Shown one piece after another: positions 1 to 9,445 of a DNA stretch of 64,000 bases (position 1 is the stretch's first letter; every line of letters starts with the position of its first letter). A program made the translations under genes and the position numbers. Source of the DNA: Flavobacterium sp. N2820. Its GTDB lineage: Bacteria; Bacteroidota; Bacteroidia; Flavobacteriales; Flavobacteriaceae. Where the stretch lies: NCBI RefSeq assembly GCF_025947285.1, contig NZ_CP110008.1, positions 2,805,001 to 2,869,000 on the forward strand. The letters are read 5' to 3'. Under the pieces are notes generated by a model. The model worked only from the letters and a program-made list of their open reading frames with translations. It did no database searches and had not been told where the DNA came from.

Positions 1-12
1 ATATAAAACGAA

Positions 13-42
13 AAAAAACCTCCACATTGTGGAGGTTTTTTA
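13..42 (-). terminator. Rho-independent terminator after the efflux operon
   Basis: A 7-bp GC-rich stem (CCTCCAC / GTGGAGG) with a three-base loop is extended by A/T pairs on both sides, so it can end transcription in either direction. It lies just beyond the stop codon of the TolC-like gene and closes the minus-strand efflux operon. Confidence 0.85.
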
Positions 43-44
43 GT

Positions 45-1433
45 TTATTGTGGGTTTGCAATGGTTTTGTATAAACCAATTATAGCATTCAAATAACGAT
101 TTTCTAAAGCAATTTCATTGAGTTGCGAACTTACCAACGAGTTTTCTCGTGAATTAATAATAAACAAAGAACTTTCTCCCATTTCAAATAATCGATCTTC
201 GGCATTTAATAATGTGGTAAAATCTTTCACCAATTTATCATTATAATCTTGCTGTTTTTCAAGCGAAACAATTTCTTGTTGTTGTGCTTTGAGTTTGTTT
301 TCCAAATTTTTTCGTTCAAACTGTAGTCCAAATTCTGAATCCTGAATTTTTAAATCGGCCAATTTTAAACTTCCGCGTTCTTTTCGTAAAAATATAGGAA
401 ACGCAAAATTTACTCCTATTTTATAATCTTCAAAGCGATAATTATCAATATAACTGGGTTCTGATAAATAATTATAGCTCAAATCCAACTTGGGTAAAAG
501 TGCATTTGCTTTTAGTTTTCGGTCTACTTTTAACATCGCAATTTTAGCATCTAACGCTTTTATTTTTGGATGATTATCTAAATCAATTGTTCCCAGTTCA
601 TTAATTTGAAGCGTTTCTTTTATCGATTTAGAAAGTAAATCTTCGGGTTGTAAACCATCATTTAATTCTAACGGAATATTATTTTCTAACCATAAATAGT
701 TTGACAATTCTAATTTAGCTTTAGTAAATTTTAGTTTGGCTTCTTCTAAATTTAATTTTCGGGTTTTAACAGCAATTCCAGCTTCCACACTATCAATTGC
801 AGGTTTGTCGCCTTCCTCAATTAATTTTGAAACACCATTGTAGCGCATTAGCGCATTTTCTAAATAGTTTTCATACAATTTTACTTCATCAAAACTTCTT
901 TTCCAATTTACATAACTTACCGAAGCTTCATAAATTACTTCAACGGCTTGTAAATTTCTTTCGGCAACGTTTAAATTTCGAGCAATTTTGGCTTTTCTAA
1001 TATCCGCCATTCGTTGATTTATAAATAAACCTTGTCCTAAAGGAACTGAAATTCCTAATGAAGTTAATCCGCTATTTGGCAATGTGTTTTCTGGATTTAC
1101 GTAAATTCCTTCGGCATTATCAAAACCTGCTTTTAACTCAATTCCGTACCAAGTTGGGATTTTAAAACTGCTATTCAAAATCGAATAATATTCACTGTCT
1201 TTGAATTGTTTTTCACTGAAATCGACTTCAATTTTTGGATCAAAAGCACCACGCGCTTGCATTAAATTGGCTTGTGCTTCGTTGAGTTTTAAATCGGCTT
1301 GTTTTACTAATGGGTGGTATTTTTTTACATAGCCCAAAAATTCGTTAAAACTGAATTCAGTTGGTGCGTTCTGTCCAAACAAACTCAATGAACTACAAAT
1401 GAAAATGAAGATATAAAATAGTTTCGGTTTCAT
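45..1433 (-). CDS. TolC-family outer membrane efflux protein
   Basis: Outer membrane channel partner of the ABC exporter and HlyD-type adaptor encoded just upstream. The 462-residue protein opens with a hydrophobic signal peptide ending near Gly20-Gln21. Two long, mostly helical, Gln/Glu/Lys/Leu-rich repeats follow, as expected of the two OEP domains that form the periplasmic helical barrel of TolC-type trimers. Its length is normal for the family. The ATG shares one base with the stop of the adaptor gene (TAATG), so the two are probably translationally coupled. It is the last gene of the operon and a terminator follows directly. The exported substrate cannot be told from sequence. Confidence 0.88.
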   Translation of the reverse strand: MKPKLFYIFIFICSSLSLFGQNAPTEFSFNEFLGYVKKYHPLVKQADLKLNEAQANLMQARGAFDPKIEVDFSEKQFKDSEYYSILNSSFKIPTWYGIELKAGFDNAEGIYVNPENTLPNSGLTSLGISVPLGQGLFINQRMADIRKAKIARNLNVAERNLQAVEVIYEASVSYVNWKRSFDEVKLYENYLENALMRYNGVSKLIEEGDKPAIDSVEAGIAVKTRKLNLEEAKLKFTKAKLELSNYLWLENNIPLELNDGLQPEDLLSKSIKETLQINELGTIDLDNHPKIKALDAKIAMLKVDRKLKANALLPKLDLSYNYLSEPSYIDNYRFEDYKIGVNFAFPIFLRKERGSLKLADLKIQDSEFGLQFERKNLENKLKAQQQEIVSLEKQQDYNDKLVKDFTTLLNAEDRLFEMGESSLFIINSRENSLVSSQLNEIALENRYLNAIIGLYKTIANPQ

Positions 1434-2779
1434 TATTTCTTAGTGTTTTCAGTTGTTGTGGGTTGGTAAAAATTAGGTGGAAAACCGTTAAGTGTTCGCC
1501 AAATTTCAAACCAAATTGGCACATCGTCTAACAAAGCTAAAGTTTGTGTTCCCGCACCTATACTTAATTGTTCCGGCCATTTTTTTTCTTTTGGATCGGG
1601 TGCAATCAGTACACGATATTTTCCATTTGGACTAATGAAATTTTCTTTTGCTACAATAACGCCGCCGAATGTTCCATAAGAAACGCCAGGCCAACCGCTA
1701 AAAACAATTGTAGGCCAACCATCAAACCAAACGCGTACTTTTTTGCCATTATTAATCAATGGAAAATCAACGGGATCAATGTAAGTTTCAACAGCAATAT
1801 CATAGTTGGAGGGCATTATGCTTACAATTGCAGTTCCTTCTTTTATGGTTTCGCCAATTCCAGATTGCAAAGCACGATTGACATATCCGTTTTGTGGTGC
1901 AGTGATATAATACAAACCGTTTCTTATTTGGTAATTTTGGTATTGATTTTTCAATTTATTTACTTGCGCTTCGGTATCAAATTGTGAACTTAAGGCGGTT
2001 TGCTTATCACTGCTTGCTTTAGCATTTTTTTCAGCATATTCTGCACTAATTCTATTGAGTTCCATAGTAGCATTCAATACCTCATTTTTACTAGAAATGT
2101 ATTTATTTTCTTGTGTTATGATTTTTGCTTCTGTTTCTTGCAGTTTCATTCGTTTTTCTTCCACATCGGTCATTGGTTTTAAACCTTCTTTATTCAAATT
2201 TAATGAGCGATTATACTGTGTTTGTGCAATTTTGAGTTGGGTTTTACTCGCTTCAAAATCAATACTATCACTTTGAACTTTTAAATAGGATTGTTTAAGT
2301 TTGTTTTGCGCTTGTTTGAGTTTTAGATTTTTTTCGTTTTGAATGGCACCCATTTGATTTTCTAATGCTTTTACTTTGTCAGCATAGGAAGTCACTGCAT
2401 TTTCCTTAGCTTTTACTTGATTGCCAGTGTTTTCAATTAAATTTGGGTCTAAATATTCCTCTTTGACTTCAGAAATAAACAAAATAGTGTCCCCTTTTTC
2501 TACATAATCGCCTTCATTTACATACCATTTTTCGATACGGCCACCAATAATAGTTTGAATCGTTTGTGGGCGTTGATTTGGTTTTAAAGTAGTAACATTT
2601 CCAGCTCCTTTAATATTTTGTGTCCAAGGTAGAAACAAAAACAAAACGCAAATTATAACAAAAGCCCAAATAATCTTGCGAATTACTTTGTAATGCTTTT
2701 GCTCTTTAAATATTTGTCCTGATTTGAATTGCTCTAATTTTACAAATTGATCAATTCTATTTTTTGTGATATTTAGCAT
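1433..2779 (-). CDS. HlyD-family membrane fusion protein
   Basis: Periplasmic adaptor linking the inner-membrane ABC exporter to the TolC-like channel. The 448-residue protein has a short cytoplasmic N-terminus, one membrane segment at about residues 33-52, a biotinyl-lipoyl-like half-motif at about 70-105 (containing GGRIEKWYVNEGDYVEKGD), a long coiled-coil hairpin at about 125-275 and a second lipoyl half plus beta-barrel domain to the C-terminus. This is the normal HlyD/EmrA-type order. It starts three bases after the ABC gene and overlaps the TolC gene by one base. It could serve a type I secretion-like or small-molecule efflux machine; the sequence does not decide. Confidence 0.88.
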   Translation of the reverse strand: MLNITKNRIDQFVKLEQFKSGQIFKEQKHYKVIRKIIWAFVIICVLFLFLPWTQNIKGAGNVTTLKPNQRPQTIQTIIGGRIEKWYVNEGDYVEKGDTILFISEVKEEYLDPNLIENTGNQVKAKENAVTSYADKVKALENQMGAIQNEKNLKLKQAQNKLKQSYLKVQSDSIDFEASKTQLKIAQTQYNRSLNLNKEGLKPMTDVEEKRMKLQETEAKIITQENKYISSKNEVLNATMELNRISAEYAEKNAKASSDKQTALSSQFDTEAQVNKLKNQYQNYQIRNGLYYITAPQNGYVNRALQSGIGETIKEGTAIVSIMPSNYDIAVETYIDPVDFPLINNGKKVRVWFDGWPTIVFSGWPGVSYGTFGGVIVAKENFISPNGKYRVLIAPDPKEKKWPEQLSIGAGTQTLALLDDVPIWFEIWRTLNGFPPNFYQPTTTENTKK

Positions 2780-2782
2780 GGC

Positions 2783-4435
2783 TTAAATAGATTTAATTTC
2801 TCCTTTTTCGAGATGAATTACTTGGGTGCAAATCTGTTTCCAATAGTTGTTTTTACTCACAACAATTAAGGTCCAAGGATGTTTTTCTTCGCTTAAAAAA
2901 TCTAAAATTTCTCTGCAACTTTCCTCGTCTGATTTGTCCAATGGATTTTCTAAAAACAATAGTTTCGGTTGATTGATAATACAACGAGCCAAAACAATTT
3001 TTTGAATTGTTGAGGAATTTATTTGCTTTCCTTCAGATGAGATTCGAGTGTCTAATCCTTTTGGAAGTGCTTTAATGGCTTCGGTTAGTTTTAATTTCTC
3101 GATTAATTCAAAAACTATATCCATCTTAATTTCTGGATTATTACAGGTAATGTTTTCTAAAATAGTGCCTTCAAAAGGCATTTCGTGTGCTGTAATAATT
3201 CCAATTTTAGAACGATATTCTTCTGAAGAATACTTTTTGTAATTTGTGTTGTTGATAAAAATACTTCCAGAAGTTGGCTCTATCAAACGCGCTAATAAAC
3301 GAATTAATGTTGTTTTTCCAGAACCATTTTCGCCCAAAATCAAAGTATGTTGTTTCGGTTGAATCGACAAACTAATATTTTTTAATATTTCTTTATCTGA
3401 TTTTGGATACGCAAATGAAACATTTTCGGTTTCGATTGTAATTTTATTTTTATCTACCAAATAGTTCGAATTTTGAACATCTTCTTCTAATTCCATGTCC
3501 ACAACTGAACCTAATTTTTCTAAAGAAGTCAGTACATCATAGAATAATTCTAAGCCTGAAAACAGTTTTTCAACAGCTGCAATAATGCTTAATATGATGA
3601 TTTCAGCCGCCACAAATTGTCCAATATTCATTTGTTGATTGATTACTAGTAATCCTCCAATAATTAGTAATCCAGCAGTGATCAGGATTTTAAATCCAGT
3701 TAACTGAATAAATTGCTTCAACAAAACCTGAAAATGGCTTTCACGTTGTTTTAGATATTCATTAACTAATTTGTCATTTTTATGTAACGAAAAATTAAAG
3801 ATGGAATTACTTTTGAAACTCAAGTGATTTCTGGCAATTTCTTGTAGCCAATGTGCGATTTTGTACTTGTATTTTGATTCTTTTAAACTTGTTTCTAATC
3901 CTAAATTGAAGTTCATTTTAAAAATTAAATACAACAACAAAAGCAATATAATTCCAAAGAAAATAAAGAATGAATGATACAAGGAAAGCAATACAATTCC
4001 GAAAAAAATTTGTAATGCTGCTCCGGAAATATCCAATAATAGTTTAGAAAACCCTTTTTGAACGGTTAAAGTGTCAAAAAAACGATTTGCTAATTCTGGT
4101 GGATATTGATTGTGTAATTCGTTGAATTTTATTTTTGGAAAGCGATAAGCAAATTCAAACGAAGAACGAACAAATATTTTTTGTTGTAAGTTTTCTGTGA
4201 TTCTAAATTGCATGATTTTTAGTAATCCTACAAAAGCTACTCCGACAACAACAATAATTACCAAAACAATCCAAGATGTGCTTACTTTTCCTGCTTGGAT
4301 AAAATTGATTATTGATTGAATACCTAATGGTAGCGACAAGCTGATTAATCCTGCAATAATGGAATATAAGAAGATTTGGTAAATATCTTGTTTGTCGATT
4401 AAGATGAGGTTTTTGAATCTTTTTAAAGGTGTCAT
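2783..4435 (-). CDS. ABC exporter (membrane domain fused to a degenerate ATPase domain)
   Basis: Half-size ABC exporter of 550 residues. Residues 1-310 hold about six membrane helices and the rest is a nucleotide-binding domain; there is no C39 peptidase domain. Walker A is intact (GENGSGKTT, near 367-375), but other catalytic motifs are altered. The Q-loop Gln is Ala, the LSGGQ signature reads INSST (near 471), the Walker B Asp-Glu pair reads Glu-Asn (LLFLEN, near 492), and the H-loop His is replaced in SKNN (near 525). The gene overlaps tetR by four bases (ATGA) and precedes hlyD and tolC genes, so it is the inner-membrane part of a tripartite exporter. Its ATPase may be weak or dead. Start and family are secure; the substrate is unknown. 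Confidence 0.87.
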   Translation of the reverse strand: MTPLKRFKNLILIDKQDIYQIFLYSIIAGLISLSLPLGIQSIINFIQAGKVSTSWIVLVIIVVVGVAFVGLLKIMQFRITENLQQKIFVRSSFEFAYRFPKIKFNELHNQYPPELANRFFDTLTVQKGFSKLLLDISGAALQIFFGIVLLSLYHSFFIFFGIILLLLLYLIFKMNFNLGLETSLKESKYKYKIAHWLQEIARNHLSFKSNSIFNFSLHKNDKLVNEYLKQRESHFQVLLKQFIQLTGFKILITAGLLIIGGLLVINQQMNIGQFVAAEIIILSIIAAVEKLFSGLELFYDVLTSLEKLGSVVDMELEEDVQNSNYLVDKNKITIETENVSFAYPKSDKEILKNISLSIQPKQHTLILGENGSGKTTLIRLLARLIEPTSGSIFINNTNYKKYSSEEYRSKIGIITAHEMPFEGTILENITCNNPEIKMDIVFELIEKLKLTEAIKALPKGLDTRISSEGKQINSSTIQKIVLARCIINQPKLLFLENPLDKSDEESCREILDFLSEEKHPWTLIVVSKNNYWKQICTQVIHLEKGEIKSI

Positions 4436-5103
4436 AGCAATATTTTTTTTACCATATCTGTATAGAATTCAGTAGCACATTCTTTTTCAGATAAGTTGGT
4501 GATGGTTTTTAAATGATTTTTTAAAAAATGTTGATGCAGTGCGCCTTCCACAACGCTTGAAGCCAAACTTTTTGCATAGGGATAAGCTGGATTTACTTCT
4601 TTTATAATGTCAATGATACGATTAATGACTCTTTTATATACTAAGAAAAAACCTTCTTTATTTTCGTTATCCACTTCTTTCGTCATTAAAGTTTTGGTGA
4701 ACTCTTCAACGATTATTCGACTTAGAATTTCTTCATTAATATGTGGTGTTGAATGGTCGTCAATTATGTTTTCGGTAACAAGTTTAATTGCTTTTTCTAA
4801 TTTTTCAAACGGGTTTGAAACATTTGTAGTTGCAAAAGCCATTCGATATTCCATCCACGACCAGTACCATGAAGTTAAATATACCAATAATTTATGTTTG
4901 TTTTCAAAATAGCGATAAATAGAACTTTCATTTGATTGAATTTTCTCGCCTAATTTTTTGAAAGTGAACGCTTCAAAACCAATTTCATCAATTAGTAGAA
5001 TGCTGTTTTTTAAAATATTACGTCCTAATTCAGAAGTCTCTGGATCTTTAACGTATAATTTTTCGTTGATGGTTATTTTTAAATTAGATAGTAAATTTTG
5101 CAT
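4432..5103 (-). CDS. TetR/AcrR-family transcriptional regulator
   Basis: First gene of the efflux operon and its likely repressor. In this 223-residue protein, residues of about 28-75 form the TetR helix-turn-helix, including the typical core FKKLGEKIQSNESSIYRYFENK. The rest is a helical ligand-binding domain of the usual length. The gene overlaps the ABC gene by four bases (ATGA). A palindrome directly beside its promoter -7 box (5130-5144) suggests self-repression released by a ligand, probably an exported compound. The regulatory logic is inferred from the family and the layout. Confidence 0.88.
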   Translation of the reverse strand: MQNLLSNLKITINEKLYVKDPETSELGRNILKNSILLIDEIGFEAFTFKKLGEKIQSNESSIYRYFENKHKLLVYLTSWYWSWMEYRMAFATTNVSNPFEKLEKAIKLVTENIIDDHSTPHINEEILSRIIVEEFTKTLMTKEVDNENKEGFFLVYKRVINRIIDIIKEVNPAYPYAKSLASSVVEGALHQHFLKNHLKTITNLSEKECATEFYTDMVKKILL

Positions 5104-5122
5104 AAATTAATATTTAACAATG

Positions 5123-5130
5123 CAAATATA
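5123..5130 (-). promoter_or_regulatory. Promoter -7 box of the tetR-efflux operon
   Basis: On the minus strand this reads TATATTTG, a perfect match to the Bacteroidota -7 consensus TAnnTTTG, 19 bases before the tetR ATG. No clear -33 TTG was found at the usual spacing; the palindrome occupies part of the spacer. Confidence 0.65.
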
Positions 5131-5144
5131 ATAGTAATACTATT
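5130..5144. promoter_or_regulatory. Putative TetR operator palindrome
   Basis: AATAGT-AAT-ACTATT is a perfect 6-bp inverted repeat with a three-base centre. It abuts the -7 box of the tetR promoter, where a bound repressor dimer would block RNA polymerase. Assignment to this TetR protein is inference from position. Confidence 0.5.
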
Positions 5145-5185
5145 GATATGTAAAAGTTTAACTTTTAATTTAGAATTGTTAAATC

Positions 5186-5223
5186 AAAAAAAAGAGACTC
5201 AAGTTAATGAATCTCTTTTTTTT
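5186..5223 (-). terminator. Terminator downstream of gpmI
   Basis: An inverted repeat AAAAGAGA / TCTCTTTT is flanked by further A and T runs and ends in a U-tract on the minus strand. It sits about 20 bases beyond the gpmI stop. Confidence 0.7.
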
Positions 5224-5243
5224 GAATTTTCGTGTAATGTTTT

Positions 5244-6760
5244 TTATAATAATGATTTACAAGTCATTACGTTAGGTTTTTCAATTCCCATTAAGTTTAA
5301 AATAGTAGGAGCAATATCTCCCAAAACACCATCATGTATCTCTTTTAAATCTTTATCTACTAAAATAATTGGTACCGGGTTGGTTGTATGGGCAGTATTT
5401 GGCGAACCATCAGGGTTTATCATTGTTTCACAATTTCCGTGATCGGCTATTATGATTGTTGTATAATTTTTTTCCAAAGCTGTTTCAACCACTTCTTTTA
5501 CACAAACATCAACAGCTTCGCAGGCTTTAATTGCTGCCGACATTACACCAGTATGGCCCACCATATCACCATTGGCGAAATTTAAACAAACAAAATCAAC
5601 TTCCCCTTTTTAAGTTCTGGGATTAGGGCATCTTTCAATTCAAAAGCACTCATTTCGGGTTGTAAATCGTATGTGGCTACCTTTGGAGAATTTTTCAAAA
5701 TACGTGTTTCGCCTTCAAAAGGTTCTTCTCTTCCGCCTGAAAAGAAAAAGGTTACATGAGGGTATTTTTCAGTTTCGGCAATACGAATTTGTTTTTTATT
5801 GGCTTTTTCTAAAACCTCTCCAAGCGTTTCGGTAATGTTATCTTTGTCATAAATTACGTGTACATTTTTATAGGTATCATCATAATTTGTCATAGTAACA
5901 TAATATAAATTCAATTTGTGCATATTGAATTCATGAAAATCTTTTTGCGATAAAACTTCGGTTAATTCTCTTCCTCTATCGGTTCTGAAATTGAAGAAAA
6001 TTACCACATCATCATTCTCAATTTTTGTCAATGGCTCGTTGTTTTCATCTACCTTAATTAAAGGTTGAATAAACTCGTCTGTTACATTTTCATCATAACT
6101 TTTTTGTATGCTTTCTACAAAATTTGTGGTGTGATGACCAATGGAATTAACTAATAAATCGTAAGCTAATTTTACGCGTTCCCAACGTTTATCTCTATCC
6201 ATTGCATAATATCGGCCAATAACGGTTGCAATTTTTGCATTATAATCTTTTACATACTCTTCTAAATTTTCGATGTCTAATAAAGCCGATTTTGGATCTA
6301 CATCACGACCATCAGTAAAGGCATGAACAAATATTTTTTCTAAACCATATTCTTTTGCAGCGTCCAATAAACCATATAAATGTGAGGTATGTGAATGCAC
6401 GCCACCATTAGAAACTAATCCTAAAAAGTGTACTTTTTTATTATTTTCTAAGGCATATTTGAACGCATTAATAAGTGGTTTTTCTTGGTTTACGTTTTTA
6501 TTTTCAACGGCTAAATTTATTTTTGCTAAGTCTTGATATACAATTCGACCAGCGCCTAAATTCATATGACCAACTTCTGAATTTCCCATTTGACCTTCTG
6601 GCAAACCTACATTTAAACCATCGGTTCTAAGTTGAGCATTTGGGTATTTTCTATATAAACTATCAATAAAAGGTGTATTTGCATTGTCAATTGCAGAAAC
6701 TCTCGGATCAGGTGATTTTCCCCAACCGTCCAATATCATTAAAATTACTTTTTTGTTCAT
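5244..6760 (-). pseudogene. gpmI: 2,3-bisphosphoglycerate-independent phosphoglycerate mutase, frameshifted
   Basis: Interconverts 3- and 2-phosphoglycerate in glycolysis using two Mn ions. The N-terminal part (from MNKKVILMILDGWG at 6760) carries the metal site DGWG and the phospho-serine motif GNSEVGHMNLGAGR. The C-terminal part carries ADHGNCE and HTTNPVP. The frame breaks at 5603-5611, where the coding strand has A5G4. One extra base would give KKGEVDFVCLNFANGDMVGHTGV, the expected family sequence; as read, the first part ends after KKGKLILFV. The two parts together make a full-length enzyme of about 505 residues. A further in-frame ATG upstream (6778) overlaps the promoter box, so 6760 is preferred. 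Sequencing error, real mutation and recoding are all possible. Confidence 0.9.
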
Positions 6761-6775
6761 GATTTTGTATTTGTA

Positions 6776-6783
6776 CAAATATA
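6776..6783 (-). promoter_or_regulatory. Promoter -7 box of gpmI
   Basis: TATATTTG on the minus strand matches TAnnTTTG, 15 bases before the gpmI ATG at 6760. A TTG (minus strand, 6806-6808) lies 22 bases further upstream, within the usual -33 spacing. Confidence 0.65.
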
Positions 6784-6843
6784 ATCATTTGCCAAATTTT
6801 TAAATCAAAAAGAGCTTTAAAATTACGAAAACGATTAAGTGAT

Positions 6844-9255
6844 TTACCCTTTCTTAATCCAATTTTTGGCTTGGTTATAATCAATGAAATAGCGAACACT
6901 AACTGATAAAACATGGTTCAAATTGTCTTCAAATAAATTAGAGAAATTTGAGTTAAAATTTTTATTAATCTCGCGTTCAAAAGTTGAAGCGTTATTTCTA
7001 TATAAAATAGACATTTGACTTCCTGGAGCAAACCACCAAGAATAAGACAAATCTAAATTCCATGTACTAAAGTTTGAGTTTTTGTTGCCTGTGTAAGTAG
7101 TATTTGGTGTTAAACTCCCATCAGTGTTCAATGTGTTTATTTGATTATTTTCGGCTAGTGACCAATAATGTCTTACCGATAAACTAAAATTCATTACACT
7201 ACTAATAGAATATTTACTGGTAATAGAATTAGTGTAAGTATCTCTATCTCTTCGGGCGAAAATAATATCTGAATTTTCAAAATCGATAAAGCCGATATCA
7301 TTTTGTTGTTTGAAATAATCAAAGCTATAAACTAGCGAAAATTTATCGCTAAATCTATATCTTGGGCTGATGTTTATTCCAGCTTCGTAACGATTTTCAT
7401 TGATTACATGAGTAATATATGGGTTTATGTCTAGGGCAAATTTATTATTGTAATTTGAGGAAAAGTAGAAAAATCCACCTGCATTCTTTGGGTTTACAAA
7501 ATATCTATTAGCAACTCTAGGTTCATAATAATCGTAATTTTCAAATGGATTGAAGTTTAGACCACCACCAAAATAATGATTTTTCTTATTTGTAGAATTC
7601 AAATTGACATTGAAGTTACTCGATTGAATTTGATTAGTTGGTTTGTAAAATTCAAAATAAGAATTAAAATTAATTCGGAATGTATTAAAGGTTTTGTTGG
7701 GGTTTAAAATGCGATAATTTGCATTGTTGTATACCGAATAATAGTTTGTTCTAAAATTAATACCTAAGTCGTTATTGTCAAAATCTTTTGAAATATAATC
7801 CCCTCCAAAACTATATCTGAATTTACCACTAGTTTCTCCAAAATATAACGAAGCGTTAATTCCGTTAGTGTTTTCAATATCATTAATACTGCTAGATTTA
7901 ATTCCTCCTGAAATGTTATATTTGTTGGTTTTATTGTTTAAATCAAATAGCAATCCAGTTACATTTGCATCTCTAAAACTTCCATTTCTGGTAACATTTG
8001 TATTGATAAAAGTTACCGATGAATTTTGATTAAATCGTTGGTCAAAAACGGTGACATTATAATTAGTAAGTGGAGAAACAATAACTTCTCTTGAAGAAGC
8101 ATTATCATTATTTAAAACTTTGGCAGATGTCTTTTCGGTAATTGCATTCAAGAATCCTATACCTAATCCATCCTTATCGCGACCAGAAATTTTCATTGCA
8201 TTTAACAAGTTAATGGCACCAGGATATTTATCTATATATTCATTGTTTTCAAGCACTGGGTAAAAATCAGGTGTTTGACCGATTCTTCTAGAATATAAAA
8301 GATTTCCCTTGCTAAACAAGTCTGTTCCTTCTGTGAAAAAAGGACGATTTTCGTTGAATTGTTGCTCAAATGGACCTAAATTTAAGACCACATTGTCAAA
8401 TTTTGTTTGGCCAAAATCGGGAACCAAGATGGCATCTAATGTAAAAGCATCATTAATACCATATTTAACATCTAAACCGCCTTTAAATTCTCCTTTCGTT
8501 TTTTGAGTTTCACTACCCGATAAGTAAAAAGATGAATAAGGAATTAAGAATAACCGTGTAGGAGTTTTAATATTTTCAATTCCATTTAGAATTCCAGCTT
8601 GTTGAATAACCGCTCCAATTTTTGAATCTACATGAGTCCAAGTATAAACTTGTCGATCACGTTTAATTTCGCGTACAAAATTTAAGCCCCATGTTTGAAT
8701 TGCGTCTGATGGAAAACGAAGCGCAGCATATGGAATTTTCATCTCCACTGCCCAGCCAAAATCAGTTATTTTTACTTTACTTTCCCAAATGGCATTCCAT
8801 GAAAAATCTTCGCCTATTTGCTCCGTAGCTAAACAATCTAGTTGTCCGCCCGCTGCAGTTACAAAAAAACGAAAATCTTGTTGTCCGTCATTGTATCCAT
8901 TTACAAATATTCCAAAAGCATCTGTAGTTCCAAAATCATCACGCTCTGTAATTTCTTTCATGATTTTTGAGGGTGCGTCATCATATAGTAGCGCACCAAC
9001 ATAGATTGCTTCATCATCATATAAAATTTTGACTTCTGTTTTTTTCTTATTGTCAATTGCTTTCCCATTGTCAGGTTCAAACATTACAAAATCGGAAGCT
9101 GTCTCAGCATTTTTCCATGATTCTTCGTTTAAATTAGCATCTATGGTAATCGGTTTATTAATTTTTTGAGTTGTGATGCTTTTTTTAGTTTGTGAAAACG
9201 AAAAAAGAAAACTTGCTAAGCAAAAAAGGATAGTAATGCTGAATTTATTTACCAT
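6844..9255 (-). CDS. DUF5916 outer-membrane-type protein with a CBM9-like domain
   Basis: Secreted protein of about 803 residues with a signal peptide (MVNKFSITILFCLASFLFSF, then SQ). A CBM9-like sugar-binding fold follows (ANLNEESWKNAE to about residue 220). The long C-terminal half is rich in alternating Tyr/Asn/Phe strands and ends in an aromatic-rich segment, as in outer-membrane beta-barrels. This matches the DUF5916 family common in Bacteroidota, whose function is not established. The start at 9255 is preferred over an in-frame ATG at 9372 because the signal peptide begins there and a TAnnTTTG box lies just upstream. It is a single gene on the minus strand. Confidence 0.82.
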   Translation of the reverse strand: MVNKFSITILFCLASFLFSFSQTKKSITTQKINKPITIDANLNEESWKNAETASDFVMFEPDNGKAIDNKKKTEVKILYDDEAIYVGALLYDDAPSKIMKEITERDDFGTTDAFGIFVNGYNDGQQDFRFFVTAAGGQLDCLATEQIGEDFSWNAIWESKVKITDFGWAVEMKIPYAALRFPSDAIQTWGLNFVREIKRDRQVYTWTHVDSKIGAVIQQAGILNGIENIKTPTRLFLIPYSSFYLSGSETQKTKGEFKGGLDVKYGINDAFTLDAILVPDFGQTKFDNVVLNLGPFEQQFNENRPFFTEGTDLFSKGNLLYSRRIGQTPDFYPVLENNEYIDKYPGAINLLNAMKISGRDKDGLGIGFLNAITEKTSAKVLNNDNASSREVIVSPLTNYNVTVFDQRFNQNSSVTFINTNVTRNGSFRDANVTGLLFDLNNKTNKYNISGGIKSSSINDIENTNGINASLYFGETSGKFRYSFGGDYISKDFDNNDLGINFRTNYYSVYNNANYRILNPNKTFNTFRINFNSYFEFYKPTNQIQSSNFNVNLNSTNKKNHYFGGGLNFNPFENYDYYEPRVANRYFVNPKNAGGFFYFSSNYNNKFALDINPYITHVINENRYEAGINISPRYRFSDKFSLVYSFDYFKQQNDIGFIDFENSDIIFARRDRDTYTNSITSKYSISSVMNFSLSVRHYWSLAENNQINTLNTDGSLTPNTTYTGNKNSNFSTWNLDLSYSWWFAPGSQMSILYRNNASTFEREINKNFNSNFSNLFEDNLNHVLSVSVRYFIDYNQAKNWIKKG

Positions 9256-9273
9256 ATGACTGAAATTAACGCA

Positions 9274-9281
9274 CAAATTTA
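9274..9281 (-). promoter_or_regulatory. Promoter -7 box of the DUF5916 gene
   Basis: TAAATTTG on the minus strand, 18 bases before the ATG at 9255. It lies inside the longer in-frame reading that would begin at 9372, which argues for the shorter start. Confidence 0.6.
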
Positions 9282-9402
9282 TGTGATTATCATATAGGTC
9301 TACTTTTTTTATATTATGTTTAACTTTTTTCAAAATAATCGATGAAGTACATAAAATTTCGATAAAAAACACAAATTAATTTGTTTATTGAAAAATAATA
9401 AA

Positions 9403-9410
9403 TATATTTG
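9403..9410 (+). promoter_or_regulatory. Promoter -7 box of the YkuD_2-type gene
   Basis: TATATTTG fits TAnnTTTG. A TTG at 9381-9383 stands 19 bases upstream, giving a complete flavobacterial promoter (TTG-N19-TAnnTTTG). The ATG at 9446 leaves a leader of roughly 30 bases. Confidence 0.7.
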
Positions 9411-9445
9411 GCACTTTCAATAGCAATATAACTACAAGATTAACA

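Noticed and set aside
6708..6914. Minus-strand open frame between the DUF5916 gene and gpmI
   Set aside because: It overlaps the gpmI start and the DUF5916 end in another frame and has no family features.
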